NCBI GenBank assembly: GCA_037045645.1 | Contig: JBAOIH010000001.1 | Coordinates: 2,229,288 to 2,293,287, forward strand | Origin: Nocardioides sp. | GTDB lineage: Bacteria; Actinomycetota; Actinomycetes; Propionibacteriales; Nocardioidaceae | DNA length: 64,000 bases | Direction of reading: 5' to 3' | In this document: positions 39,276 through 49,105 of the stretch, piece by piece | How the letters are laid out: every line of letters begins with the position of its first letter | How positions within the stretch are numbered: the first letter of the stretch is position 1 | Made by a program: the position numbers and the translations under genes | Notes under the pieces: model-generated | The model's database searches: none | What the model saw: only the letters and a program-made list of their open reading frames with translations | Told to the model about the DNA's origin: nothing

Positions 39276-40342
39276 TCACGGCTTGATTTGCATCGCCTCG
39301 TAACGAGAGAACCGCAGCTCGTAACCGAACTCTTGACCCTCGGAAGTCAAGGCCCTCCCGTCCGTTCGCCCCGCTCTCCACAGCCACGGCAGAACGAAGC
39401 GAGCTCGATCTTCCGCGGGGAGTTCGGCGATGAGGTCGCGAGCCGCCTCGCGAAGGCTCTCGAGCTCTGTTGGACTCGTGGCGCCTATGCCGCGCTGTCG
39501 GCCATCGATGGCGGTAGCGCGAGCCAGACCAAGCAGGTCCTCAGCTACGGGTGCAGCGTGCGGCCCTTGCCGTGGTGCAGGGATGGACGTTTCGGCTGCC
39601 TCAGCTGGCAGTACTTCGCGCGAGCTGGGTCCTTCCTCGGCCGACGGGGTCTGTCGAAGCAACGCCTCCCGTTGCTGCGAAGGGCGCAGGGTGGCGAGGT
39701 TCTGGATCACGGTTCGGACGGTGTCGACATACGCGATCACTTCCGATCGTTGATCGGTGCCCCAGACGGCCTCGATAAGTGGCATGACCTGTGCCCAGGT
39801 GAGATGGCAATAGCGTTGCCCCTCACTGACCTCGGGCGGGGACTTGCTCAGTGGCCCGGTCATGTACGTGAGATCCACCCGGCAGCCAGGATGGGCAGCC
39901 GTGGCCAGAAGCAGGTAGTAAGGCAACTGATCCTCGCGGTGGCTGCCGGCCTCAGTCTTGAGCTCGAATTATCCAAACTCGATCCCGCCACAGCACTGCC
40001 CAATCCGGCCAGCCGTTCTGAGCCGAGTCCACGACCTTTGGCAGCAGATACTCATCGACGAACGCGTCTGCCTCGGCAGCTCCGGCCCGGTGCGACCCAT
40101 CGCCATACGCGAGATCGTCCAGGAGCCGCAGAAAGCGTCGACCCTGTTCGTCCGGAGCGCTTGGAGTGTTCCACCGAGGCGGATCACCGCCGACGATCAA
40201 CGTCGTGATCAGCCGTTGCAAGAATTCCTCACGGCCCAAACTTGAGGCGACGCCAGAGGCTCTCGGGACTCTCCCACATGAACCGCAGCGTAGATCGCTG
40301 CTCCGACAGAAACGGTGGCGCGGTGTTGTGCAGTTCGTCCAT
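39276..40342 (-). CDS. PD-(D/E)XK-like hypothetical protein
   Basis: This ~354-residue protein starts MDELHNTAPPFLSEQRSTLR. A central block GWPDWAVLWRDRVWII then ELKTEAGSHREDQLPYY has the D...E-x-K pattern of PD-(D/E)XK nucleases (Asp in PDWA, Glu-Leu-Lys after WII). Two extra bases break the frame, one near 40236 and one at GAGCTCG (39960-39966). Removing both leaves a span divisible by three. It is convergent with uracil-DNA glycosylase and divergent from the ADP-ribosylglycohydrolase fragment. Function is unknown, with a nuclease in a defence island likely. Confidence 0.55.
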
Positions 40343-40448
40343 GATCCGAGATTCCACTGCTCTAGTCTCCGATGCTCTAGGGGATTCGGCCGGCGATCAC
40401 GGCCAATGGCATGGCGGAGGGCCGCCTCCGCCTGATGAGGAGTGCGCG

Positions 40449-41081
40449 ATGAACGAGCCGGGTGAGGACTCTTGGAGCGAGCGCCTGCGTGGGCTGCTGC
40501 TCGGCCTGGCTCTGGGTGACACTTATGAACGAGCGCGAGGGTCATTCCCGCGGCGCGGAGTGATCGAAGTCGGCGTTGCCACGCAGTTGGCCGCGTTCAC
40601 CGCCGACGGGCTGGTGCGGGCACTTGCGTCCTCGGGCGACCAGCTGGCGCCAGGTCAGCTGGCTCCGGCACTGTGGAACGCGCTCACTCGATGGGGCGCC
40701 CAGCAAGAGGTCATCTCGGCGACCGATGCACAAGGCGCTCCCGTGGCGAATGGTTGGCTTAGCGAGGTTCCGGCCCTAGGTGAAAGGCGGGGATCGGCTC
40801 CAGCGACCGTCTCAGCGGTCAGAGGAGGCCGGCCGGGAACCCTCGAGCAGCCCGGGAGCAGCAGCGGCGGCACGCAGGTGGTGACGCGGTTGTTGCCCAC
40901 GGCGGCGGTGCGCCATCTGCTGCCATACGAGGGCATCTACCGGGCGACTAGCTCCCAAGAAGATGGGGTCTGCGTTGCCGGCGCCGAGGATCGGCTCGTG
41001 GTAGATCCCTCACCGTGGGTGAAGAACCCATTTCCTGCCGTGGAGCGGCGCCGCACGGAGCCTCGGCGGCGCCGGGGGTGA
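40449..41081 (+). CDS. Truncated ADP-ribosylglycohydrolase-like protein
   Basis: The N-terminal half matches the DraG/ADP-ribosylglycohydrolase family (ERLRGLLLGLALGDTYERA, TQLAAFTADGLVRALAS, SSGGTQVVTRLLPTAAVRHL). The family normally runs past 300 residues with metal-binding Asp clusters at both ends. This protein stops at 210 with an unrelated Arg-rich tail, so it is probably a broken gene. ATG 40449 lies ~100 bases from the divergent nuclease-like gene. Confidence 0.6.
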   Translation: MNEPGEDSWSERLRGLLLGLALGDTYERARGSFPRRGVIEVGVATQLAAFTADGLVRALASSGDQLAPGQLAPALWNALTRWGAQQEVISATDAQGAPVANGWLSEVPALGERRGSAPATVSAVRGGRPGTLEQPGSSSGGTQVVTRLLPTAAVRHLLPYEGIYRATSSQEDGVCVAGAEDRLVVDPSPWVKNPFPAVERRRTEPRRRRG

Positions 41082-41266
41082 CAGCTGCCGCTACACATTG
41101 CCGCGACTGCGACACTGAACCGCCCATTGCCGGGAGTCGAGCTCGTCCCATGCACGAACCGAGGCCGGATTCCGCCTTCCCAAGCGGCTGGGCCGCGACC
41201 GTACGGCTTGGAGCGCAGCATCCAGAATTAGCCGATTTTGTCGGACCTCGATGGAAGAATCGAGGC

Positions 41267-41674
41267 ATGACAGACACCCGCTTCGAGACGGTCTTCGAGG
41301 ACACCGACGACCTGCTCGGCGGGGTTGATGTCGACGAGATCGGTGACGTCGAGACTCTGCTGATGTTCCTGTTTGCGAGGCCAGTGGTGGTGGAGGAGGT
41401 GTGGGACGACGAAGGTGTCGCACCCTCACTTGAGGTCATCATGCAGGGGAACGACGAGGCAATCGGGTCCGTCTGCGCGTTTCCGTTGAGCATCATCGAA
41501 TTGGCGCGATCATGCGCCGAGACGGTGGATGAGCTCGGTCCCTACACCCGAGACGGCGTCGCAGCGGAAGAGACGCCTGATGTTTCGGCCATGAGCGACG
41601 GCGAACTCATTACTGCCCTGCAACAGGCCCTCGGCAAAGTCCGCCTGTTCAGCATGCTGGATGGGGGCGAGTAG
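41267..41674 (+). CDS. Small acidic hypothetical protein
   Basis: This 135-residue acidic protein (MTDTRFETVFEDTDDLLGGV, FLFARPVVVEEVWDDEGVAP) has no family I recognise. It is the first gene of a six-gene run in which every junction overlaps or lies within 20 bases. Its 3' end overlaps the next gene by 14 bases. Confidence 0.6.
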   Translation: MTDTRFETVFEDTDDLLGGVDVDEIGDVETLLMFLFARPVVVEEVWDDEGVAPSLEVIMQGNDEAIGSVCAFPLSIIELARSCAETVDELGPYTRDGVAAEETPDVSAMSDGELITALQQALGKVRLFSMLDGGE

Positions 41675-42335
41675 CCGCATGATGCTGCCTCCAGTCGATG
41701 GCGCGCACGAGCCGTACGACGTGCCGCGTGGCACCTGCCCATCCTGTGGATCAGGCGAGGTCGTGCACCTGATCATTGGCATGCCGTCGGGACCGGACGC
41801 CGGGTCGGGCGACCCTGACTGGGTTCAGTGGGTGGGTTGCATGCACCCGGGTTTCGAGCGTGAGTGCAACTCATGCGGGGCAACGTGGAACAGGCGCACC
41901 GCCGACGCTCTGAACCCGATCCGACTGCTGTCGGAGGCTGGCGCATCGTTCGCGCTGCTACCCGCGCCGAGCCTCGTAAACTTCGACTACCCGTACACCC
42001 ATCTGGTGGACATCGAACTGCTGACGCCCGATCGTCTCGTCCGTTACCTCGGGCGACCGCTCTCGCGAGACGCACTCGCAAGGCTCGCCGAAGCCTGGAT
42101 GCAAGCAGCCCACGACGAGCACCCCGAGCAGACTGTCCCGACTGTTCAGGATGACGCCGCCGGCCTCGCTGTCGTTGTCGTTGTCAACCAGTCCACCCCG
42201 TTCGCTGTGACCCTGGAGATCCTGGTCGAGGCCAACCTTGGCGGCGATGTCCCCGATCAAGACGGATTCTCTTTCGACGTTGCCCGCTCCGGGCTGATCG
42301 ACGCCGCCCACGCGATAGAAGGGTGGTTGGCATGA
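41661..42335 (+). CDS. Zinc-ribbon hypothetical protein
   Basis: This 224-residue protein has an N-terminal zinc ribbon (GTCPSCGSGEVVHLI, then FERECNSCGATWNRR; residues ~24-75). A helical and beta region of unknown function follows. The two CxxC pairs are complete. It overlaps the genes on both sides (14 and 4 bases), so it is co-translated with them. Confidence 0.65.
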   Translation: MGASSRMMLPPVDGAHEPYDVPRGTCPSCGSGEVVHLIIGMPSGPDAGSGDPDWVQWVGCMHPGFERECNSCGATWNRRTADALNPIRLLSEAGASFALLPAPSLVNFDYPYTHLVDIELLTPDRLVRYLGRPLSRDALARLAEAWMQAAHDEHPEQTVPTVQDDAAGLAVVVVVNQSTPFAVTLEILVEANLGGDVPDQDGFSFDVARSGLIDAAHAIEGWLA

Positions 42336-42925
42336 GCTACCTCGGGACCATCCTCGAACTCGACGATGGCTCACGTCTCACGGGCGTTGGCCCTCGACCA
42401 CTCGCACGCGAACTCTCGCACCAAGGCGGAACGGTTTACCTCCACGTAGTGATGCTGCCCGCTGGAGGGGACGCAACAACCGCCAGCGGTGCAGCCGCGA
42501 CCTTCATGCCAGCGACACTCGCGACGATCGACGGGAACCAGCCTGACAGCAGCACGTGGTTCGCGACGTTCCAATTCGCTGCAGACGACCGCGATTCCGT
42601 GTGGGTCGAGCAAGCAGCAGACGCGGCGATTCTCCGCGCCCTGAACCTCACCGGGATTGGCGATGAGGATGTATGGGGCCAAGCGCTCCGTGCCGACGAC
42701 CTGCGCTCGGCCTACGAGGACGCCGGTGCCGGTGACGTGAACGATTGGTTGGTCTCCGACCTGCTCACCGGGTTGCTGATCGAGTTGACCAACACCGATC
42801 TCACAACCGTCGTCGCAGACTCCGGTCGACCCGAACTGCGCGATAGGGAAGGCGAACCCCGACGGACTCGACTGCACGAACTGCTCACTTCCTGGGCCGC
42901 CACCTACGAAGGGCCGGCCGCATGA
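42332..42925 (+). CDS. Hypothetical protein (197 residues)
   Basis: The family is unknown. The protein starts MSYLGTILELDDGSRLTGVG and is rich in Asp and Glu toward the C-terminus (LLTGLLIELTNTDLTTVVAD). ATG 42332 overlaps the previous TGA by four bases, so translation is coupled. The next gene starts 19 bases on with no terminator between. Confidence 0.6.
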   Translation: MSYLGTILELDDGSRLTGVGPRPLARELSHQGGTVYLHVVMLPAGGDATTASGAAATFMPATLATIDGNQPDSSTWFATFQFAADDRDSVWVEQAADAAILRALNLTGIGDEDVWGQALRADDLRSAYEDAGAGDVNDWLVSDLLTGLLIELTNTDLTTVVADSGRPELRDREGEPRRTRLHELLTSWAATYEGPAA

Positions 42926-42944
42926 AGGAAGGTGGCGAGCAACC

Positions 42945-44252
42945 ATGAGCGGCGCGCTGCTGGAACAACTGCCCACGCTCTCGAAGTACGACCCGGGCGA
43001 AACCGGCGAGGGGAGTCTGGACCCCTTGGGCCTCGGCGCGGTCGCCGACCGTATTGCAGACCGCCTGGTTCCAGGTGTGCGCGCCCGCATGAGCCAGCCG
43101 AGGTTTGTCACGCTCTCAGCGGTTGGAGCCCACGCGTGCCAGTCTCTCGCCGGCATCACTTCGACCGACGGCAAGACCACGTTCGACCTCGCCTTCGAGT
43201 GGCTTGTCGTGGAGTCCCTCGTCCAGCATCCTGTCCCGAATCGACTCGCGAGTGTTCCTGGCAGCCAGAAGGCCCAGCGTGCGCGGGCCGCCGGTGAGCG
43301 CTTGAGCGCCGCGAACTACCTCGCTGGACCGAGGGTGTTCGGGTTCACTGGCGTTTATCGCCCCTTCTCGGTTGACTCCAGAGTTCTTGACCGCGACGGG
43401 CTCCCCGGTGAGAACGCGGATCGCCTTCTGAAGGCGTGGGAGGACGATCAGGGACTCGACGGGTTTCACCTCGGCGGATCGGGTTCGCCGGGAGGAAAAC
43501 TTCGAAGAGAGATCGAAAAGGCCGTTCGCGACTCCCTGACGAACGGCCGCTGCACAGCGCCTCTCAATGGCGCACTAATCGCCTCGATCGCGAGTCACGT
43601 CGCTCCGTTGGAGGCCGGCGGCAAGGAGCGAGGTGAAGTTCGCCGACTAATCATGAGCGAACAACATCCTGTGCGCCACGAACTGTCACAGATCATGACC
43701 GCTCACATGCCCCATCCCGACCCCTGGCCAACGCAGAGAGAGCTGGCAACAGCCCTTCTCGACAGAGCCACTGGAGCTGTCACCCGCGCAGCACTTCGAT
43801 CCGCAATCGCGTACGAAGCCTGTACGACCGCAATCGAGTACGCCTTCCGACGGCTGCTCCAGCACGGTGCGTCCCTCCAGGGAGGAACCTTCTCTATCGA
43901 CCAGGGTGCCGCCACACCTGGCATCGCCGAACTGGCAGGGCGCGTGGTCGACCTGGTCCGTCACGCAGTCGAAGCAGCCGCCGAACTCGATGAAGGACTG
44001 GCTCTGGATGTCGAACTGGTCCTCGGCGAATTCGACAGGGCTTTCACCACCCCGGAGTTCGTGAATGCGCTCATCTCCCGGCACCAGGATGTCCAGACGG
44101 CCAAGGGAAAGCGCATGTGGATCGACCCGATCAAGTACGACTGGTTCGTTCGCACGCCCTACCGCCGTGACTGGGGTCAGCTGGACGACCGGATTTGGAC
44201 TCATCCGATGAGGATCGAGACCCTGCTGGGCTTTCTAGTGCGGTCCGCATGA
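42945..44252 (+). CDS. Hypothetical protein of a PLD/helicase defence-like operon
   Basis: This 435-residue protein begins MSGALLEQLPTLSKYDPGET. The stretch LDPLGLGAVADRIADRLVPG with RARMSQPRFVTLSAVG is reminiscent of DUF6361-type proteins, which begin with an LGLG..RD.. / F.G..T.Q.R pattern, but the match is loose. It has alternating helical segments and no obvious catalytic motif. It overlaps the PLD gene by 4 bases, which ties it to the nuclease and helicase. I infer a target-recognition or scaffold role. Confidence 0.6.
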   Translation: MSGALLEQLPTLSKYDPGETGEGSLDPLGLGAVADRIADRLVPGVRARMSQPRFVTLSAVGAHACQSLAGITSTDGKTTFDLAFEWLVVESLVQHPVPNRLASVPGSQKAQRARAAGERLSAANYLAGPRVFGFTGVYRPFSVDSRVLDRDGLPGENADRLLKAWEDDQGLDGFHLGGSGSPGGKLRREIEKAVRDSLTNGRCTAPLNGALIASIASHVAPLEAGGKERGEVRRLIMSEQHPVRHELSQIMTAHMPHPDPWPTQRELATALLDRATGAVTRAALRSAIAYEACTTAIEYAFRRLLQHGASLQGGTFSIDQGAATPGIAELAGRVVDLVRHAVEAAAELDEGLALDVELVLGEFDRAFTTPEFVNALISRHQDVQTAKGKRMWIDPIKYDWFVRTPYRRDWGQLDDRIWTHPMRIETLLGFLVRSA

Positions 44253-46258
44253 AGCTCACGCCGCTACTCGACCATTGGCAGAAGCCAGCCAATGCAGGCG
44301 ATCCCCTCGCTGTGCTCGCGACGACCTTCACCCTGGACCCAGACTTCTTCGAGCGGAGTTGTCTCGCACGCTTTCTCGCAGTCGAAAGTGTCGATGAGGG
44401 AACCGGCTCGGTCGACGACCTGGTTGCACGACTGGAGTTGGAGGAGAGCCTCCGCGCACCGGCAGTCACCGTTCTCGCCGACCGGAGCGCACAGGGCGAA
44501 CGCTCCACGCTTCGGTGGGACGCGCTCCACTGCCAAGTCCCCCGACGAGGACTCCTCCACTCGAAGGTGGCGATCTTGCTATGGGAGAACGCCGCTAGGG
44601 TCATCGTCGGTTCAGCCAATCTCACGGCCGCCGGGTACCGGCACCAGATCGAACTCGCGCTGGCAGCCGACCTAGGGCCGCACTGCATCCTTCCGGGGGC
44701 TGTCCTGACAGCACTCGCAGACGAGCTCGACAGCTATCTGGACCTCGTTCCCGGGTTGGCCGTTGGCGTTCCGGCGCGCAACCAAGTCGATCGGACATTG
44801 GCGCTTTTCCGTGAACGCGCGTCCAGGCAACCACGCGTGCAGACGAACCTAAAGGTTGCCTTTGCGCCGAGCAACGCCGATGTTGGGCCGCTCGACGCAC
44901 TCGAAGAAGCCTGGAGTGGTGCACGGCCTCTTTGGGCCACGCACCTGTCGCCATTCTGGGACGCCGACGACCCAACGGTGCTCAGGAGCGTCGCGGACCT
45001 TCTCACTGGCCGGCCCAAAGAGGAGCGCTGGCAGGACGTTGCCGTGGTGTTCGGTCCCCGTGGCGAGATCGGCTTCCCCCTCGATCACTTCGATGCCGTT
45101 GACTCTGTTAGCGAGCTCGACCTTCGCGACGATGAGGTGCGGCGGCTCCATGCGAAGTGTCTGCTGCTGTCGCAACGGGAATGGGTGGCCGCACTCGTGG
45201 GGAGCTCCAACCACACCAAGGCGGGGCTAGGTCTAGCGAAGACGAATGGGAAGCGCCATCGAGAAGTCAATCTCTGGCTCGGAGCCCCTCTGAATAGCAA
45301 GGAGGGTACGGCCCTATTTGGACTTGTTCCGACCGGCCAGGAAGTTGACCCGGTCGGTGTGAACTACGACGACCAAGCGGACGACGACGAGCTCGAAGAC
45401 TCCGCACCAGTGCTGCCTCCTTGCTTCGGGCTCTGTCGTCTCACCCGCAAAGATGACTCGTGGATACTCACGATCGGAATCGAACCTGTGGCGATGCCGA
45501 TTGCATGGCGAGTCTCCCTCCCCTCGGGAGCAACGCTCCTTGATGCCACGTCCTGGAGATCGGCGGGGAGCCCTACATCAATCGAAGTCGCTGTCGAGGC
45601 CAACAACCTGCCGATGTTCGTTGTCGTCGAGTGGGACGAAGAGAGCACGATCTGGGCGGTCATCGCCGATGACCGCCACTCGCTCCCGCCCGGGGCGGGG
45701 CTCGCCGACCTGAACTCCGGCCACCTGCTGGACGCCCTCGCATCTGGCAAGTCACTCGCCCGGGCGGCGCGCGAGGAACTTGAACGCAAGCAGCGAGAGC
45801 GGCCGGCATCTGGCGGAACACAGATCGTGACCGACCCGCTGAAGCGCTTCGACTCCCGAGCCAGCCTGCTTCGCAGAGGCCGAGCACTCGCCCAGTCACT
45901 TGCCGCGATGCAAAGGAGGCTCGAACATCCTGCCTTGACGACCGATGCGCTCGTTGCGCGTCTGACTGGCCCTCTAGGACCTAGGTTCGTCGCTCGCAAG
46001 ACGGTCGAAGACGTCGAGGAAGGCAATAAGGACCTCGCCGACGGATTGTTTACGCTCGCGGAGATCGCGCTGACCGTTGGCCGTGTCGACTGGGCGAGGG
46101 CCCTGCAGTTCGTCGATCAGTCGGAGGGGCGAAGCACAATAGGAGCCGCACTCGACGACATCGAGTCGCTCCGGGTGCGCCTTGGCAACGGGCCCGCTGA
46201 CCTGGCGCAATACGCAGCGCGGGCGATGAAGGAGGCTCGACGGTGCCTGACCTCCTGA
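44249..46258 (+). CDS. Phospholipase D-like nuclease protein
   Basis: This 669-residue protein has two HKD-type half-sites: LLHSKVAILLW followed by VGSANLTAAGY (~residue 101), and LHAKCLLLSQ followed by VGSSNHTKAGL (~residue 299). Together they form one PLD active site, as in PLD nucleases of defence systems such as DrmC of DISARM. The rest, including a C-terminal ~300-residue helical region, is unassigned. ATG 44249 overlaps the stop before it, and its end overlaps the helicase start by 16 bases. Confidence 0.75.
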   Translation: MKLTPLLDHWQKPANAGDPLAVLATTFTLDPDFFERSCLARFLAVESVDEGTGSVDDLVARLELEESLRAPAVTVLADRSAQGERSTLRWDALHCQVPRRGLLHSKVAILLWENAARVIVGSANLTAAGYRHQIELALAADLGPHCILPGAVLTALADELDSYLDLVPGLAVGVPARNQVDRTLALFRERASRQPRVQTNLKVAFAPSNADVGPLDALEEAWSGARPLWATHLSPFWDADDPTVLRSVADLLTGRPKEERWQDVAVVFGPRGEIGFPLDHFDAVDSVSELDLRDDEVRRLHAKCLLLSQREWVAALVGSSNHTKAGLGLAKTNGKRHREVNLWLGAPLNSKEGTALFGLVPTGQEVDPVGVNYDDQADDDELEDSAPVLPPCFGLCRLTRKDDSWILTIGIEPVAMPIAWRVSLPSGATLLDATSWRSAGSPTSIEVAVEANNLPMFVVVEWDEESTIWAVIADDRHSLPPGAGLADLNSGHLLDALASGKSLARAAREELERKQRERPASGGTQIVTDPLKRFDSRASLLRRGRALAQSLAAMQRRLEHPALTTDALVARLTGPLGPRFVARKTVEDVEEGNKDLADGLFTLAEIALTVGRVDWARALQFVDQSEGRSTIGAALDDIESLRVRLGNGPADLAQYAARAMKEARRCLTS

Positions 46259-48981
46259 CGTCTCACCTTCGCGAGTCGCCAGACAACGAGTTCGCCGACG
46301 ACTGGAACCGCCAGCGCCGCACAGCGGAGGACATCCTTCGGCGGCTTCAGAGCCAAGAGGGCGTCGTGCTGGCAGATCAGGTCGGGATGGGGAAGACGTT
46401 CGTTGCACTCGCCGTCGCGACGACTCGAATTCTCGCCGCGCCGACTCCCGGACAAGTCGTCATCCTCGTTCCGGCGCGCGTCGGCGAGAAGTGGGTACGC
46501 GAGTGGGGCAAGTTCAGCGAATCCCTCCTATACGACAGCGCCCCACAACTGCGCTGCGTGCCGCACGCCATCCGCAGCGGAGAAGACCTGCTTAAAGCGC
46601 TCGACGATCCGCCGCGGAGTCGCTCACACATCGTCATCGTGACCTACGAAGCCCTCACGGCCAGCCTGAAGGACTCCTTCATTCAGCTTGCCCTGCTCTA
46701 CTACGCCTGTCGCAATCGAACCGGAGCAGCGAGGATGAGGAGCCTGATCGCGCGCTGGTGCACTGGCAGCTCTGGGCTAATCCGCGACAGACGGCTCACC
46801 ACTCCACGGGTTGAGGCTCTCTTGAACACGCCGCCAGAGACCTGGCGCGATGCTTGGACGCATCTGACGGACGGACAAGACCTTGGTGACGACCCGGTCC
46901 CGACTGCGCTCTGCGACGTCGCGACTGACCTCGACCTGGCCAGCGTGTGGGATGTCATCCAGGCTCTGCCCCTGAAATCGTCTGCGAACCTCGACGCGCG
47001 ACTGAAGTCGGCCCGCAAGAGCCTCAATGACGCCACTCAGTCCGCCTGGAAGGCCGTCCTGGTCTCGGCCAGGCTGCGTCTCCCGCTGCTGATCGTTGAT
47101 GAGGCGCACTCGCTGAAGAACAGCCACACGCGAATCAGCCGACTCTTCACACCGCTGCCCCAGGAACCCGAAGACGGCGCGCTCAAGGACATCTTCGACC
47201 GAATACTCCTTCTGACAGCGACGCCGTTCGAGCTCGGTCACAGCGAGCTCGTCAACGTTCTTAGTCGACTCGACGCGATTCGTCCCATGCGGCCGAAACG
47301 GACCGAGACACTCTCCGTGCGCCTCGATCGCCTCAAGGAAGCACTCCAGCGAGCCCAAGTCACTGCACTGGAGCTCGACACCTCCTGGGGAAGGCTCTCC
47401 CCCGCCGATCTGGCAGCGTTCGATTCCTGGGAATTGACAGCAGACCCACCAACACACATAGGGGCTCACGGACGGAAGGCGTGGCGCGACGCTCAACTCG
47501 CGGTCTATGCCCGCACACTGATGCACCGAGAGCTCAAACCCTGGGTGATCCGCCACAGCCGCCCTGCTCGTCGGCACTACCACCATGGCGCGGCGATCCT
47601 CACCGGCAGCGAATCGACGGCTGACGCAGGACTCGAGATCCCCGACGACAGCGCGCTTCCATTCCTTCTTGCTGCGCGCGCCCAGGCCGTCGCCGAGCAC
47701 AACCGCGGAACTGCACGACCCCTCTTTGCCTACGGCATAGCCTCGTCCTACGAGGCGTTCCTCCGGCTTGAGGAAGGCGACGACAATCTCGACAGTGACG
47801 TCGAGGCCAGTACAATTGTCGGTGCGAGCGATGGCTCTGAGCCGCCGCACTCCGAGGTGGACTGGTACCGAAAGGAGATTGAGTCCATCCTCCGGCACGG
47901 AGACACCAGAGCGCGACACCCCAAGATCGCCGCAACAACGGAACGTGCCCTGCAACTCTGGCTCGCCGGCGACAAGTGCCTCATCTTCTGCTGGTACATC
48001 AAGACAACAGCGGCGCTCCAGTCTGCCCTCACCGCGAAGGTCGATCTCCTCATCCGCGAGCTCGCATCGAAGTCGCTCGGGGTTCCCGCCACTCGCGTTG
48101 ATGACGCACTGGAGCGCATCGCCAATCGGCTCCTCAAGGCAGACTCGGGCAACTACGCAGGCATCAGAGCCAGGCTCGTCGAATCGTTCGGCGCCGCAAC
48201 GGACAACCTGACCTCCGGTGACGCCATCACCGAGCCCGGCATGGGCGGACAGGAGCTAGCAGAAGCCTTGGCCGACGTGGCGATCCGAAATCTGCGCACA
48301 CCAGCCTCTCTTATCCGGTACACCAACCTCCGCGTCGACCTCGATGCCGAAGATCTGTGGGAAGGAATCACAGGGACGAACCCTTCCGGCGTCGATCTGG
48401 TCGCTCGCTGGACCCAGTTCGCTGAACGGCTTGCAGCGGCCACGCCACTCGAACGCCGCAACGTCCTTGACGCGCTCTTGGGCGACCAGGGACTGGCCAG
48501 CGACGAATCGTCGGGACGTGGAGCGCGATTGTCGCCAGTCAGGCGCGCCTACGGACAGACTCGACGCGAGGACAGGGAGCGCCTCATCGCCGTGTTCAAC
48601 ACCCCGTTCGCCCCCGACCTCCTGGTGGCCAGCTCAGTCATGGGCGAGGGGATCGACCTGCATCAAGAGTGCCGCCAGGTCATCCACCACGATCTCGACT
48701 GGAACCCGAGCCGACTCGAACAGCGCACCGGGCGGCTAGATCGAATCGGTGCTCTCGCGGAGCGGGTCGGCAAGGACATCGAGGTCTACGAGCCGTTCCT
48801 TTCGGGCACCCACGACGAGAAGATGTTCCGCGTCGTGAAAGACCGAGCGGGCTGGTTCGACGTAGTGATGGGCCGGGCTGTCGGCACTGACGAGCAGGAA
48901 ACTGACGCCGAGGAGATCCGATTGCCACTGCACCCACGCATCCGAGAAGCGCTCTCAATGGACCTTCGGAGTCCCAGGTAG
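46243..48981 (+). CDS. SNF2-family helicase/translocase
   Basis: This 912-residue superfamily-2 ATPase has motif I LADQVGMGKTFVALA (~residue 47), motif II IVDEAHSLKN (~287), motif III LLLTATPFELG (~325) and a C-terminal core with VMGEGIDLHQECRQVIHHD and motif VI NPSRLEQRTGRLDRIG (~829). It would translocate on DNA. GTG 46243 lies after a GAAGGAGG ribosome site inside the PLD gene. It ends the six-gene operon and is the most conserved member. Confidence 0.85.
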   Translation: MPDLLTSHLRESPDNEFADDWNRQRRTAEDILRRLQSQEGVVLADQVGMGKTFVALAVATTRILAAPTPGQVVILVPARVGEKWVREWGKFSESLLYDSAPQLRCVPHAIRSGEDLLKALDDPPRSRSHIVIVTYEALTASLKDSFIQLALLYYACRNRTGAARMRSLIARWCTGSSGLIRDRRLTTPRVEALLNTPPETWRDAWTHLTDGQDLGDDPVPTALCDVATDLDLASVWDVIQALPLKSSANLDARLKSARKSLNDATQSAWKAVLVSARLRLPLLIVDEAHSLKNSHTRISRLFTPLPQEPEDGALKDIFDRILLLTATPFELGHSELVNVLSRLDAIRPMRPKRTETLSVRLDRLKEALQRAQVTALELDTSWGRLSPADLAAFDSWELTADPPTHIGAHGRKAWRDAQLAVYARTLMHRELKPWVIRHSRPARRHYHHGAAILTGSESTADAGLEIPDDSALPFLLAARAQAVAEHNRGTARPLFAYGIASSYEAFLRLEEGDDNLDSDVEASTIVGASDGSEPPHSEVDWYRKEIESILRHGDTRARHPKIAATTERALQLWLAGDKCLIFCWYIKTTAALQSALTAKVDLLIRELASKSLGVPATRVDDALERIANRLLKADSGNYAGIRARLVESFGAATDNLTSGDAITEPGMGGQELAEALADVAIRNLRTPASLIRYTNLRVDLDAEDLWEGITGTNPSGVDLVARWTQFAERLAAATPLERRNVLDALLGDQGLASDESSGRGARLSPVRRAYGQTRREDRERLIAVFNTPFAPDLLVASSVMGEGIDLHQECRQVIHHDLDWNPSRLEQRTGRLDRIGALAERVGKDIEVYEPFLSGTHDEKMFRVVKDRAGWFDVVMGRAVGTDEQETDAEEIRLPLHPRIREALSMDLRSPR

Positions 48982-49105
48982 TCATCGCCGCAGACATGAC
49001 AAGACCCCATCTGGGACACCGGGGCCCCCAAGGACAGGTAGAGGGGAGATCCAAACACTGCACGGCGCGGCTGACGCCTTGGGCATCACCGTGCACCTCG
49101 AGTGC

